From contig CM060173.1 of NCBI GenBank assembly GCA_030549775.1, forward strand, positions 31,614,110-31,678,109: a stretch of DNA of 64,000 nucleotides, read 5' to 3'. The first letter of the stretch is position 1; each line of letters starts with the position of its first letter. The notes under the pieces are model-generated. The model was not told where the DNA came from and did no database searches. It saw only the letters and a list, made by a program, of their open reading frames with translations. Position numbers and translations under genes: made by a program. Of this stretch, positions 1 to 12,665 are shown piece after piece. Source of the DNA: Tamarix chinensis. Its lineage: Eukaryota; Streptophyta; Magnoliopsida; Caryophyllales; Tamaricaceae.

Positions 1-461
1 TCGACTAGTCAAAAGGACACAATAATTTGTTTAATGGTACTATGTAAATATGCTCATTACCGATCAAATGGTTTGTGTAATGATAACATTTTCATCTTGG
101 CTAGGAACATATTCAGCTGAGCAGTTTGAACAATCAATTAACTAGTTTTTCCAAACGAACCAACTAGAGAGCATTAAATGCTGATTTTATACCTATTGAG
201 CAATATAGTTTTTTGGGTCATTTGTGCCCAACGACTACCTGACTAGGGTGAGCCTTATAAAGGAGCCCCCTAAACATTTAGTACACAAAATTTCAACTTT
301 ATTTTATGTTTAATTAATCATCTACTCTTTTAATCATTCAACAACTCATTTAAAACTCTCATAACTTTTAAATCCTTTTTTTTTAAATTGTTCATTACTT
401 ACTTCTATTTCCCAACTTACATCTTATTAAATCTAACTATATTATATCTCATACAAATTTC
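1..461. other. AT-rich region, possible old LTR fragment
   Basis: No coding frame is recognisable. A TATA-like stretch (CCTTATAAAGG, near 252-262) followed by a C-run and AT-rich sequence looks like the promoter and downstream part of a retrotransposon LTR, but I see no LTR ends. This sequence continues to the right of the LINE insertion at 479-1076. Confidence 0.25.
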
Positions 462-478
462 TACAATTTCATATCTTT

Positions 479-1076
479 TTTTGGGTAAGTAAGTAGATTT
501 TATTACTAGCAAAAATGAAGATATGTACAAACTAATTTAGACCACCAATGCATCTATACAATCTTTCCATTGGTCATACTTATTGACATGATGAGAAGAA
601 AAACTCCTACCTAACACTACAAAGCAAATATATTTAAAAAGCATATTAGAGTGTCAAGATTTATTTCTAAAGATTCTAGCATTCTTTTCTTCCAAATAGA
701 TCCTATGAATGTGATAAATAGGGCTTTGAGTATGTCCTTCTTCCTCTTGCATTGCTTTGTATTTTTAGACAAGATCTTCAGTTCTGTCTCCTATGAGTGG
801 ACATGATCCCTCCTATTAAAGGATTTCCTAATCTTCATCCAAATCTCCTAACTATAAGGGTAATCAAACATAAGGTGCTTGATGTCCTCCTCTTATCTTG
901 TCATGTACAAGATGCATTCAATATCATCAAGAGTATTCAACTGCTTCAATCTTACCTTGGTCATCAACTTGTTTTGAATAGCAAGTCAAGTAGTAAATTG
1001 GTGTTTGGGAGTAGCCAAACCACACCAAGGAATAGACTGCCACCAAAAATTTTCACCATTGTGCCTAGTAAGCTCA
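479..1076 (-). mobile_element. 5'-truncated LINE (L1-like) insertion
   Basis: Read on the minus strand this is the 3' end of a plant L1-like ORF2, decayed by stops. It shows the zinc-binding reverse-transcriptase (zf-RVT) pattern: a stretch resembling PKHQFTTWLAIQNKLMTK, then the conserved C..Y/H..L..C..PYS..IW arrangement. A T-run at its left edge corresponds to the poly(A) tail. The insertion is flanked by a perfect 17-bp target duplication, TACAATTTCATATCTTT, at 462-478 and 1077-1093. That length and the poly(A) are typical of target-primed reverse transcription. Only about 0.6 kb remains, as usual for 5'-truncated LINE copies. The exact left edge is ambiguous by a few T residues. Confidence 0.75.
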
Positions 1077-1093
1077 TACAATTTCATATCTTT

Positions 1094-1489
1094 ATTTTTG
1101 GTGAGAATCAATTTTAATCACAACCACCATATAAAATTCTTTACAAAAGGGTTAGTGAGTATTTGTCTATCATTCATAAGAGATTCTTATTGAGAGGCTA
1201 CAGAATATAAATAAGTTAAGTTGTAAATCATATCTTAGAGGGTCATTAATATTTTAAGGCTTATAAATTGGAAGAATCATGATCATCAATAAAAAAAACA
1301 TCACTTGTTCAAAATCTAAATGGAAGAACCTTTTGGTAGTGGATGTCGAGAGTAATTTGCTCATATACCATGATAATTTATGTACAAATTTTTATTTTTC
1401 ATTTTCTTTAACTTAGAATCTATTAATCCCTATATGTTTCTTTCATGATCAAAGGTATTCAAGTTGTTTTGAATGAATAGAAGGTCTAG
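1094..1489. other. AT-rich DNA, nothing recognised
   Basis: Sequence to the right of the LINE target duplication. I see no coding pattern, repeat or structural RNA. It leads into the OTU-like relic. Confidence 0.3.
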
Positions 1490-2200
1490 TTAGGTTATCT
1501 TTGGATTGAGGTCGTGGGAAAGACGGAGATTGAGGGTAGTGGTCATCCTTTATGTCTAATATATCCTCGGGATAAATGCAGTTCCTATAAATAAGATAAT
1601 TAAATCAACATGTAATACAATATATTCATAGCTATTATAATGTGCAGGGAGATGGAAATTGTGGCTTTGGATAATTAGCATATTGCATACTTGGACATGG
1701 AAACAGTGGGTTTGAATTTGTTTGGATTTGTACCATGAGGTTCAAACAAGGCATTAGGTATATGAGAGCGTGTCTTAATATATACCATTTGATACTATCC
1801 TTCATTATATTTCTCCTTGGGAAGGGTATAATCCACAGGCACATTGGATGAAATTGCCAAATATTAGTCATTTAATTATCACTCGGTACAATATACTACT
1901 TTTATGCTTGTCTCGAGCTAGCACTTCATTTCTACCATTAGTGGCACAACATGATACATTGGGTCTTAAAGATGAAGTGAACATATGTTTTTGGATATAA
2001 CATGCACACTACATATAGGTATGTTCTTAGCTAGCTCTTATTCCAATATTATCATCGATGTGTACAAATTTCTTATAATAATTTATTGTGTAGGCACAAG
2101 TCTTAGAAATTTTTCACTGCCACTAGTGCATGTTGTGTGGTTGGTATTCTATGACAATAGTGTATAGGCATGGATGAAACCATATCAATAAAGGTTTAAA
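1490..2200 (+). pseudogene. OTU cysteine-protease-like pseudogene (plant MULE-associated type)
   Basis: Frame-shifting translation gives three blocks in the order seen in plant OTU-domain proteins that often accompany Mutator-like transposases. First is VIQYIHSYYNVQGDGNCGF near 1612-1670, with the OTU catalytic Cys box GDGNCGF. Second is HWMKLPNISHLIITRYNILL near 1843-1905, matching the family's W-M-x-P-D-x-G-H-L-I-A block. Third is SLPLVHVVWLVFYDNSV near 2115-2166 followed by AWMKPY, matching the C-terminal P-P..W...Y.P.A..W..PY pattern. Stops and frameshifts show it is dead. These proteins belong to the OTU deubiquitinase fold, but activity in transposon-linked copies is not established. 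Assignment is by remembered family patterns, not a search. Confidence 0.55.
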
Positions 2201-3678
2201 ATACGGTTAAGGTTAAATAAGGATGACATATTTAATGGAACTAATCCCTTTACCATCAGATGGACACTAATGCGAGTTAGAACTATTTTAGCTATTTGTA
2301 ATCTTATTTATATTTGTATTTTAAAATATGTAAATAAAATTTAAATAGAGTGAGATCCTAGCTATTGGTTTGTATTAGAGTGTTATCACATGCATCAGTG
2401 TTTGAAAATGTGAGAAGCAAGTATCATATATATTTAATATGAAACTACAAAAACACACATGACAAATCATGGGCTATGACCAACCCACCTACCCCCACAT
2501 CCATGCTCTCTTATAGTAACTACTAGTTGATGAAAAATGATCTCAATTGAAGCCTTTTTTGCTCATAATATGGGTATGTTTTACCCTTCTAGTACATACG
2601 ACATATAGTGTATGATGCATCAACAAGACGTCTATCAACTGTAATTTCTTCATCCTCGTTATGCCACAAAAGTAAAATTTGTTATGTCATCTATAAAAAA
2701 CACCTATGAGTCACACTAAAATAATAATATATGAAATCAATATCTAATCCCATAGTTACACTATCAACACTTCAAAAATATATAGGTGAAGTAGGTTCTT
2801 ATGTTGCCCACTCCATTAGGCAATCATGTGGCGATAGTGGACTTTATATATCTTGGTGTTGGGTTCTATATATGTCTTCCTTGTCGATTTGATAGGGTTT
2901 TGGGGGATCGATTGTGTAAAACTAAGATGATGAGTGACTCAGTATAGCATATATGGTTTTACAACAGTCATATACCGCAAAATAGTGCCATTGGATAATC
3001 ATTTCTCACATTAGTTACCTTATAAAGGTCCTATGACAGCTCTAACAAAAGGATTAAACTAACTTCACTATAATAACTATAATAAAGATATAAGAAAATT
3101 TTAAGTTGAATAAGTATAAATTTCTCATATATAGAATCAATCAACCTTTCATATTATCCAAGTATATAATGACTCTAGTCAACAGATTGATCACACCCCC
3201 ATCATTGACAATGGAGCGTGTGATGTAAAAAAATCCACACTTGAGGATCATACATTAGATATTAATTTTTCCAATTTTTAATATTACAAAGTCCTTCTTA
3301 CTTCCAAAAATTAATTAAATAACCAAACTTAGACATGCGAGCCATGCTAAAACCCCTTTGTCTTTTCTTTTTATCTAAAATGGTCCAAAAACCATGATTG
3401 GCCTAATGTTTTACTTATTAATTTTCCCTTTGTTTTGGGCCCTTATTTTCCTTTAGTTTTCAGCACTTACAGCCCCCACATTCATCCCATGGCACACCCC
3501 TTTGGAAGATTAACAATTCAGCCACAAGTCACTTTCTCCTTATATGACAAGTCACTTTTAATAATTGGAAAAAATAAATTAGTGTTGGGGAAGAGTAAGG
3601 AAGGTTGAAAAATATTCCCTACTTATTTTTATTACTCATGAGGTTGAAAGAGCCCTTTACCACTTTCTTTTTGAGTGT
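2201..3678. other. AT-rich intergenic DNA, nothing recognised
   Basis: No long coding frame, transposon end or RNA gene could be recognised on either strand. The right edge is the target duplication of the solo LTR. Confidence 0.3.
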
Positions 3679-5303
3679 ATAGTTGTAATACCCCAAAACC
3701 CTAATTTAGAAAATTATGATAAAATAGGAAATTATTAGTGAAATTAATTAAATATATTATTTTAGTAAAATAATGGGAGTAATTAAGATAAAAAAAGAGG
3801 GAAATAATAAATACTCTAATTAAGGAAGTTAAGGTTAATTTGCTAATTAAAATAAAATTTAGGAAGATTTACCCAAAATATTCTAAATTAATATAAACAG
3901 GAATTTAATTATTATTTTAATAATTTTATTATTTTCAAATTTTCAAAAATACCAAAATATCCTAAACACTCAAACCAACCTATTTTTTCTTTTTCTTTTT
4001 TCCTTTTTTCCTTTTTGCTTCGTTTTATTCCTTTTTCTTCCTTCTTTTTCTCCTTTCTCATTTTTCTTTTTCTTCTCTTCCTCCCCGCATTGGGCCTCAC
4101 CATTGACCCAACTCCCCCTTTTTCTCATCTCTGCCTCGTGTAGCCCAACCCGCTCTTTTTTTTCCTTTCTCCCTCGCCCACTTGGTCTCCCTCTTTTTCT
4201 TTCTTTTCTTTTCCCTGACAAGCCAGCCTGACCCCCTTCTTCTTCCTCGTCCCTTCTCCCCATCCTCATGTTGTAGGTCGAACCTACGACCTACCACCGT
4301 CCTCCCCTTACTACTATACAGACGACCTGCTCCTCCCCTCTCTCTCCCCTGTCTTTTTCCTTCCCATTTTGAGCTAGACCTCCCTCACGTGCTCCCCTTC
4401 CTTTCCTTTTCTTCTCCCCTACCATGGCTACCTCCTGCCATTCGCAGACTCCTACTGGCCTACCTCTACTAGCCGGTGAGCCTTGTCACACCTATACCTC
4501 TTGTCGTCTTCCCCCTTTGTCTTCTTCTCCCTCCCTTGGCCTATAAATACCCCATACGGACCCCGAATTTCTCTCCTTTACTCTGTCTAGAAATTCTAGT
4601 GCATTTTTGCCGCCATCACTTCAAGCACTACCCCAGCCGCCGCCACCCAAAACACCACCCAATCCCTTCCATCCATTACTCTCCACCAAACCAAGCCACT
4701 CACAGTCCCTAAATCCTCCTACATAATCCACCTCGATTGTGTAAAGGTTGCAGCTCAAGCTGCCCTTTACACCCCCATCGTCGCCCCTCTCGCCACCATG
4801 CACCACCTCCTCCTCCACAATCATCACCTCCCCTACTAACCAATCAACCCAGTAGAACCTCCCCTCCCTTCCCTTCTCCCTTTCTCCCTCTCCTTCCTTC
4901 TCCACCACCCTCGGCCACCACAACCACCACCAACTGCACTGCCACCCTTGCTACACCACCACCACCACTACAACCCTCTCAGCCTAGAGAGTCCTCCACC
5001 ACTACAACCACAATATCACTCTCTCTCTTCTAGTCCTAAAAGACCCACCTTCTCTAAAACCACCACTTCCTTTGTTGCCATAGCCGTCACCACCACCTAG
5101 TTGTTACCTTCATTAGGTTGTGCCCTAACCCTTAAGTATAATTTATTTATTTTAATTATTATTCTAATCTTAATATTATTATTATTTCTAATATTGTTTA
5201 TAATATCTTTTCATTGACTAATATAATTACTTAAACCTATTCTGGCTAATAATTAGCATTGTTAACCATTTTAAGGATAATACCCTTATTTTTACTACTA
5301 AAG

Positions 5304-5304
5304 C

Positions 5305-5352
<48 letters not shown>
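5304..5352. repeat. (ATT)n microsatellite
   Basis: About 16 uninterrupted TAT/ATT units inside the solo LTR. Relatives of this LTR carry ATT/AAT arrays at the equivalent position (33,570-34,650). Confidence 0.9.
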
Positions 5353-5522
5353 CCCTAATACTAGTTCATAATATAGGTAAGTAGGAAATAATGAAAATGT
5401 TAATAAGAGGGAAGTTAACCCTTGTATTTTCTCTCTTATAGGTGAACTAAGTTTGACCCTTAAGGAGGCATAGGAGCGTGTTCCAAGCCCTGTATCATTT
5501 TAGGTAAGGGTGTGGTTAAGGC

Positions 5523-5525
<3 letters not shown>

Positions 5526-5563
<38 letters not shown>
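5526..5563. repeat. (AT)n microsatellite
   Basis: About 19 pure AT dinucleotides within the solo LTR. Confidence 0.9.
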
Positions 5564-5565
<2 letters not shown>

Positions 5566-6711
5566 TATATGTTATGTGTGATTTTATATTTGTTTTCCTT
5601 ATGTGATTATGGACTATTTACTTGTAGCGTAGCTTGTTAAGCATGGAACTAAGGTAAGTTGTATGTGTTCTCTTTATGGCATGTGTAACATGATAATGTG
5701 TCTTGTACTTTGTGGTGCTTATGTGATGTGGCCCTTTAGGATATGCATTCTAGGAGGCTTTAAAAGATATGGTGTGGTGGTGAAAAGATGAAAGAGGTAA
5801 AGGAATTGAGTTAACTAGAGGAAGGTAAGAATGACCTAAATATCTCATGACTTATGGGTGGACAAATGAAAGAATAATATTAATAAAATAAGAGAGTAAA
5901 ATGAATCTTGCATGGGGAGTCTAGGGTTTACATGGGATGGATAGTATTTGCATGGGGATGATCCTTACGTGGAAAAAGTTGACTTGAGGGTTAATTGAGG
6001 TGAGGGAAGAGTTGTTGGGGTGATTAGAGGCCATAGATGGAAAATAATACGTAGGTTGGTATAAGGGTGCATGGGGGACTTAGCTAGGGTTTGGGAGGAA
6101 AACCCTAAGTGGAGGAGATTATGAAAGGGAGAAATAATGGAAATGATTGGAGTATGGGGTAAGAGTGGAACGATGTCAAATGGAGGTGAATATGTGTCTT
6201 ATAGAAGAGGGAATGGTAAGTGAGAGTGATGGAGAGACAAGATATGAGAAAAGAGAGGTGCTAGGGTTTGGGGTAGCCAACTAAGGTTTTGTGGCCATAT
6301 GTGCAAATGAGGAGTAAATTAGGATTCTTGGGGATAGATCAAGTGAGGTGATGAATTGAGGGCAAAGAGAGCATGGGCTCTGAAATAGACGAAGGTTGGG
6401 CCATATAGGCCAGATTAGGAATTTTCAGGGGAAACCCTAGAGGGCGATAGTGAGTGACCTAGAGATGTGGGAAAGTGGGCCTCAACCCATGCACATAGGA
6501 GTTGAGTAATTATTGGTAAGCAAGGAAAATTGCAAAAGGTGTCGTAATGTACTAAGAGGTTCAGAGTCCTAAGATATGGGATGACCTTTCAAGAGAGTCG
6601 GAGTAGACAAGTTGTGTGAGTAGTAAGTCCAAGGGGCATATATATCTAGGGTGGAAATATTTATCGAATAAGACACGAATAAGATACTAACCATTTAAAG
6701 AGAAAGATTGT

Positions 6712-7072
6712 TGAGTCGAACCCAGACTAGTCTACCGGTAAATAATAGTAGTCAGGTGCCTTGTGCCCTGGAGACCGTTCCACCAGCAAATAATAGTGGC
6801 CAGGTGTATTCTACCCTGGGTGTTTTTCGATCCACTGGCTATAATAGTGGGGGATCCAGAGCTCAACAAACCAAACCTAATGATGATAAGCCATGGAAAG
6901 ATACTATTTACTTACAGTGAAACACCTTGAAATTTAAGGCTAGACCGGTCAACCGACGAATAATATTGGCTAGGTGCCTTATACCCTAGAGACCGTTCCA
7001 CCGGCAAATAATAATAGCCAGATGCATTCTAACTTGGGTGTTTTCTAGTCCACTAGCTATAATAGTGGGGTT
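6712..7072. repeat. Two-copy internal LTR motif
   Basis: Two imperfect direct copies of about 140 bp lie at about 6715-6856 and 6938-7072. Each carries GACCGTTCCACC followed by GCAAATAATA, then a CCAGGTG/CCAGATG..ATTCTA..TGGGTG block and CACTGGCTATAATAGTGGG or a variant. Related inverted versions occur at about 9840-9965 and 10,090-10,230 in the next solo LTR, so the motif is a conserved feature of this LTR family. Confidence 0.7.
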
Positions 7073-7756
7073 CTCATACTCACATGGACTTATAATAAGA
7101 GTGGTGTTAAATGGGAATAATGATCAGAGATCTAATGATTATGTCTAATTGGACTAAATCACTATGTATACTACCTATCTTCATGTATGGATTTTCTTCA
7201 AGGTTACCTACTTTCATTATCTATATTTCCTATATAGCCTTATCTACATGGTTACCTTGCTTAGTATATAGCATATTGATCACCCATTTCTTGGGTGTTT
7301 CTTATTCCCACGAGCAGAGGCCCCTTATGAGTTTGTGTAGGTATGAGATACTGTATTCGATGCTTATGACACATTTGAGGTTTGGGCGAGGCCGAGTGTT
7401 GATCTTTTGGGACTTGGCATGGGGCCCAAGAATAATGTAGTCTAGACTCTTCTTATTGCGGCTTTTGTCTTATTGTGTTGTATTATTTTCTCCCCTTAGG
7501 GGCTTTGACTATGTAACCTTTTCCAGTTTGTATTGACTTCTAATCATGCACCCTAATTTTCTCTTTATCAATATTTCAAATTTCTACGGTTCTTTGTCTT
7601 AAGTACTTTTTTTGTGAAACTATTCTTAGCCTTGTAGTTGGTGCGAGACTGGCTGGGGCCATGCAGGTGCTAATCATGGTGGTAGCACCCCCATGCTTGT
7701 GTATGTTTTAATTAAACAAAAAATTTCAACTATATTTTTGGATGTGTTACAATAGT

Positions 7757-8239
7757 TGTTTTAACTTTTGATGAATGTGTTTATGGGTAAAAAAAATTAG
7801 ATAAATACCCCTAAATTGAGATGTATGGGTTGGGAATTTAGGCTTATTTTTGTCCCTTTTAGGCTCTAAACACAATATTAGTTGTATAAGTTGTAAACTT
7901 TAATACAAAATTTCTCCTATAAGTCTTAGGGTATCATAAAGGAAAAGTAGTTAGCTTGGTTAACATTATTTCTCTAAAAAAAACTAAGATCCCCTTCAAC
8001 CTCAAGTGTATGAGTTTGAATATTCATTAATTAAATCTTATAAGATTTAACCTAAGTGTTTTCTACCTTAGGTGATTCTTGAAATTATGAATTCAAGGAG
8101 TTGCCAAGAATTAATATTTCAACTCTATTCTTTCTCCTGTTCTTCTTCTAATATTTGCTTGTTCTCCAACATAAGAACACTAACATTTAGCAAGACCTAA
8201 GTTGGATCTTATATGCATTAGTGTGTAAGAGTCCCAATC
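7757..8239. other. AT-rich spacer, nothing recognised
   Basis: Lies between the solo LTR and the mobile-domain relic. It may include the decayed downstream part of that relic on the minus strand, but no motif can be assigned. Confidence 0.3.
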
Positions 8240-9145
8240 ACACATAACATGATTGAAATTAGGGGAGTGTTCATATAACCATGTCTTTTATAATACACAT
8301 GTTAGAATTATAAGTAAATGATCAAATAATATTTTTATAGACAATAGTAACAAAATTACCTATAATAGAGTTGCATATTTGGGTATTTGAGGAATTTTAG
8401 ATCTAAATGGTATATCAATTTCTCTATATAAGAGAGCGAGTATAGTCATTCCCCAAACATATTATATTATGATCATGAGAACTTAGAGAAACAAAAATAT
8501 ATATGGGCTAACTCAATTGGATGACTTATCCACAAATAATGGCACGCTGAGCAACCACAATAGGTACACAATAATTTTACTATCTCTTAGTAACTAGACC
8601 AATGTACATACCAAATAAGTATATCACTTGTAAATACGTTTTATCTGTATCACTCGCATATAATGGATGACCATAAATTTTTAATCCTAAAATATATTGC
8701 ACATCTATAAGGGTGATGGTGATCTTATCCAATAACATATAAAAGTTTTTAGTTTTTGGATGTTATCTCTCTACAAAGTCAAATATAAAATGATTGTGCA
8801 CGTATGAAAAAACATATAGGTCTTCACATGATCTAATCTATACCCCAAATTTGGGTGAAATGATATTACTCATCTAAATACTAAACTGCTTTGATCTAGT
8901 GTAAACCCTCAAAAATTCACGGTCCTAAAAAACAAAATAGATAAATATAAAGAATACATGATAGTTAATAAAGGAAATAAAAAATAAAATTATACATTTT
9001 TGAACATATATCTCCAAACCATACATCCAACACAATGTGCTCACCACAACTTAAGATCAAACTAGGATCCCTTAGGCCTCTGTAATATGGTCTAATCAAG
9101 TATCAATCATCTCTTAGGCATATGCCTTGTTCATCTAGTATTACA
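8240..9145 (-). pseudogene. Plant mobile domain (PMD/MAIN-like) pseudogene
   Basis: Minus-strand translation, with a probable AT-rich intron near 8935-9000, gives hallmarks of the plant mobile domain (aminotransferase-like) family. Upstream is a short DHITEA block. Next comes HFIFDFVER, then HPKTKNFYMLLDKITITL and IDVQYILGLKIYGHPLYA, matching the family pattern ERWRPETHTFH..GE.T.TL.DV..LLGLPI.G. Last is WLYEHSP, matching the conserved W-x-YEH-F/S-P box. Stops, including two where the family has Trp-Arg, and frameshifts make it non-functional. PMD proteins include MAIN/MAIL silencing factors and proteins fused to or carried by Mutator- and gypsy-type transposons. This copy is probably transposon-derived given its surroundings. 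Confidence 0.6.
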
Positions 9146-9191
9146 TCATAAAGGAGGATTGTTGACGTATGCCAGTTGAGGATGGTGAACC

Positions 9192-12100
9192 TGTAACACT
9201 CCGATTTTTACTACTATAAAATTTCATTTTACAACAGAAGTATATGAGTAAAATATTAGGGATCACCGTCGTAATTGATATAAGTCTAGTTTATTCAACC
9301 ATTCTTACACCAATCACAAGGATAAAATCATTTATATTAACATAAGGAAACTTAGAAATGAAAGAAACATTTATAATCAAATATGAGTTTGGAGATTAAC
9401 TCTGAGTTACAATAAACAAAATACAAAATAAAGGATACCATTGATCAAGAGTCTAAAAAGGTATCTGGGTAAATACATCTACCAGATATCATTAATCTTC
9501 ACTCAAAAACCCAGTACAAATAAGATCATTCATCCCCACATAGTTCATCATAGGCATCATAGTCGTTTAGAGGATCTTTTGAGACCTGCACACAAAAATT
9601 AGGGTCTTCTACTCGTGGGAATGAGCAACACCTATAATAATGGGTGGTTAATACGCTATGTATTGAGTAAGGGAACAATACTAATAAATAAGGTATACAA
9701 ATAACACATGCATTCACAACTGATGATGAGTACACATTCAAACAAATAAAACATCTCATAAGACTGATAATGATCTAGGCCTTTTATTAGATATAACCAT
9801 TTTCATTCTTTTATATATGTTGAGTACAGGAACCCCACTTTTCATAAACTAGTGGAACGGTCTGAAGCACGTTCTCAGAGACAACACACCCAAGCAACTA
9901 TTATCATCCGGTGGAATAGATCTGAAAACATTACCTTCTTGAGGTAGAATACTCCTGAGCCACTATTCCCTTTGATAGAATCAATATAAAAACAATACTT
10001 TGGTCCTTACTCATATACTTTTCCACTTTAAATTATTAGTATGTTTTCCATAGGTTATACTATTATACTTTCATTTCATGATGAGTAGGGGCCACACTAT
10101 TCTTAATCCAATAGAACATATTGAAACACCTTCTCAGGGAAAATACTCCCAAGCTACTCTGATGGAATGGATATTAAAAAAATTATCTTCTCGGAGCATA
10201 ACACTCCCGAGCCACTATTCTCTCTAATGGAACGAATATACAAAACATCGCCTTATCCCTACTCATGCGCTCTTTAACTTTAAATTATTAGTATCTTATT
10301 CATGATTGATTCACAGGCATCAAACATGTTGAAGTAGATAAACATATCACGCAAGTCAAGGTCCTTAATCTCCACACACCCTAATTACCCACTCCAAGCA
10401 TTCATTCCCCCATACTAATTATTCATCCACAGATTATAATATATCCTCCTCGAATATCATCATTATTATCATACCCAAAATTCATGGTCTAACTCTCACA
10501 TCATACACATATAGTAAAAATCTTATCCCAAGATACTACTCACTAAATTACCAAAAATTTCAAAAGTAGTCATAATTTTTCCCATAAGACTCATATGATT
10601 TCTAAGTTTAATAAAAATCCTCATAAGGCCCATCACAAGCAACATATTCGGAATTCGGAAAACCTCTAGGTTTTATACATGGAATAGTGATATTTTCATT
10701 TTAAGTTATTAAGCCCTAATTAGACCATTATTTCATTTTGAAGGACCCCAAAACAAACAATAATACTTCCAATTATTTCTCAGGATATCATTATCATATT
10801 TTAATCCACTTAACACATAAAATACTAAAATTTTTGTATTATCCCATAATAACCAAGAGTCTTTATTTTATAAAATATTGTATCTTCCACAATCATTATA
10901 TTTCCCAAATCCACCATTTATCATCATATTTCTTAAATATGTATATTCCACTTATCATAGCTTATTTGGTCTATAGTTCATGCCATACAGTATGTTTCCC
11001 ACAAATATGGCATTAGCATAACAAAATGATATCCATACCTCTTATCCATTCTCACTTCCTTCCAAACATATATTCCATATAATCACAACATACATCAAAT
11101 TATATAGCAACAATAACATGAAAAATACACATAACCATGCAAGCAACTAACACAAAAGACCCTAAAACATCATTTAGTATCCTTACCAACTAGGACACTG
11201 GGCTCTAAGCACATAAATCCTAAACCTCCTCCTCTAAGATCACCAGAATACCACCTACCAAAAATATTATAATACATGGTTAGGCTCAAAGAGTATAAAT
11301 GAGGAAGAAATTAAGGTAAAGAGGGTAAAAATGAAAATAACTAGAGTTAAATGGAAGCTTGATTTGTGTGTATATGTGGTGGAATATATAGTGGAGCTAT
11401 GGTGAAAATTTGGTGATGTTTGGATAGGCTTTTGGGGTGAAAATAAGGGTGCACGGGCATGTTGCAGGTAGTGCACACCTTTGTTGAGAGTTAGCATCGT
11501 GCATGGCTAGATGGTGCAAAGCGGCATGACCATGCTCTATCGCTAGGCAAACAAGTGTAAGTTACACAAATGTGCACGGGCATGAGATAAGGCTATGCAC
11601 AAGGTGTGTAAGGGTGCACGAGAAGGCACTGCTAGGTTACATAGGCATATGATAAGAAATTTTAGTGTTACAAGGTCATGCTTGAGGTCGTGTGAAGGCC
11701 GTATGTTTCTCAAAAATGCGACGGATGTGAGGAAGAAGTGGGAAAAAGAGGCAGTTTTCAGCGACGATGATCGACGATGGTGATAGGGAAGGTTAATGCG
11801 ACCTTGGTGGTTGGTCCACCAGCCAATGGGTTGTGCATGGTGGCTGTGGTGGTGTAAGGTGGTGATGGGAGGTGTGAAGCAAAAAAATGGGGTAAGGAAA
11901 AAGGAGGAAGAAGGAGAGAAAAGATAGGGGAACGGGTAGTTTTTCCTTGACACAAACATAGGCAGAATGGAGGCAAAACAAAGAGGAAGGAAGGAGAGTG
12001 TATAATGTGTGTGTGTGAGTGTGTGAGTGTGTGAGTGTGTGTACATAGGCGTATCAATGAGGAATAAATTGCAAAGGGAGGTATGTGACTAGCAATGGTG

Positions 12101-12660
12101 CAAGTCGAGCATGAGGGGTGGTCGTGGAGATGATGGTTGAGTGTTGGAAAGATGGTAGGGGTACAAGCAGGTGATGGTCATGGTGAGTGTGAGTGTATGT
12201 TGTGTAAGAGTGAGAAAGAGATGGTAGGGAGATAGAGCGGTGTATAGATCGGATAGCACAAAAGGAAGAAGAGGGTGATGATGGATCATGGTGGCTATAG
12301 TAGAGGTGATGGGAGGATGAAAGTTGCAAATTGCCAAAGTCACTCTTTACGACAAAAATGATGGGAGAAAGGAGAAGAAAAATAAAAGAAAAGGAGAAAG
12401 CAAAGGAGAAAGGTATAAGGTTGTGGATCAATTTAAATCATTTTAGATTGGCTAAACTAGATAGGATTAGTGGTAAATTTTAACGAATTTGAGATACGGT
12501 TACAAAATACGATTTATCCAGGTTAAAAAGTTTAGATTTAGTTAAGGTTTTGGAATTAAGAGCTTGAGTTAAGACTAAAATAATATTTTTCTTGAGATTA
12601 GAATTGAATTAGTGTGTTAATGATATAGGATTAGGCTATGTAAAATTTTAGGGTATTACA
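9192..12660. mobile_element. Solo long LTR (3.47 kb), near-perfect target duplication
   Basis: Starts TGTAACACTCC and ends AGGGTATTACA, the same terminal pattern as the other long LTRs. Flanking 5-mers are GAACC (9187-9191) and GAGCC (12,661-12,665), a target duplication with one transition. The internal order, AT-rich then a GT/GA-rich stretch (about 11,400-12,400) then AT-rich to the end, parallels the 38,757-43,053 LTR. It carries inverted versions of the duplicated motif seen at 6712-7072 and a GTGTGAGT-type microsatellite (12,007-12,043). The frames in the GT-rich stretch are low-complexity artefacts. No gag-pol or second LTR is present. Confidence 0.65.
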
Positions 12661-12665
12661 GAGCC

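Larger units (their letters stand above)
3684..7751. mobile_element. Solo long LTR (4.07 kb), target duplication ATAGT
   Basis: The block starts TGTAATACCCC and ends GTGTTACA. It is bounded by a perfect 5-bp target duplication ATAGT at 3679-3683 and 7752-7756. There is no gag-pol coding and only one LTR copy, so this is a solo LTR left by LTR-LTR recombination. LTRs of about 4 kb fit Tat/Retand- or LARD-type gypsy elements, but with no internal region the lineage is inference. Inside are a pyrimidine-rich strand (about 3970-5100), an ATT microsatellite, an AT microsatellite and a duplicated motif at 6712-7072. Its first part matches the reverse complement of 33,570-36,129. The several proline- or lysine-rich frames here are composition artefacts. 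Confidence 0.75.

Noticed and set aside
11543..12431. Overlapping 99-167-codon minus frames rich in His, Thr and Pro
   Set aside because: Translation of GT/GA-rich low-complexity DNA inside a solo LTR.
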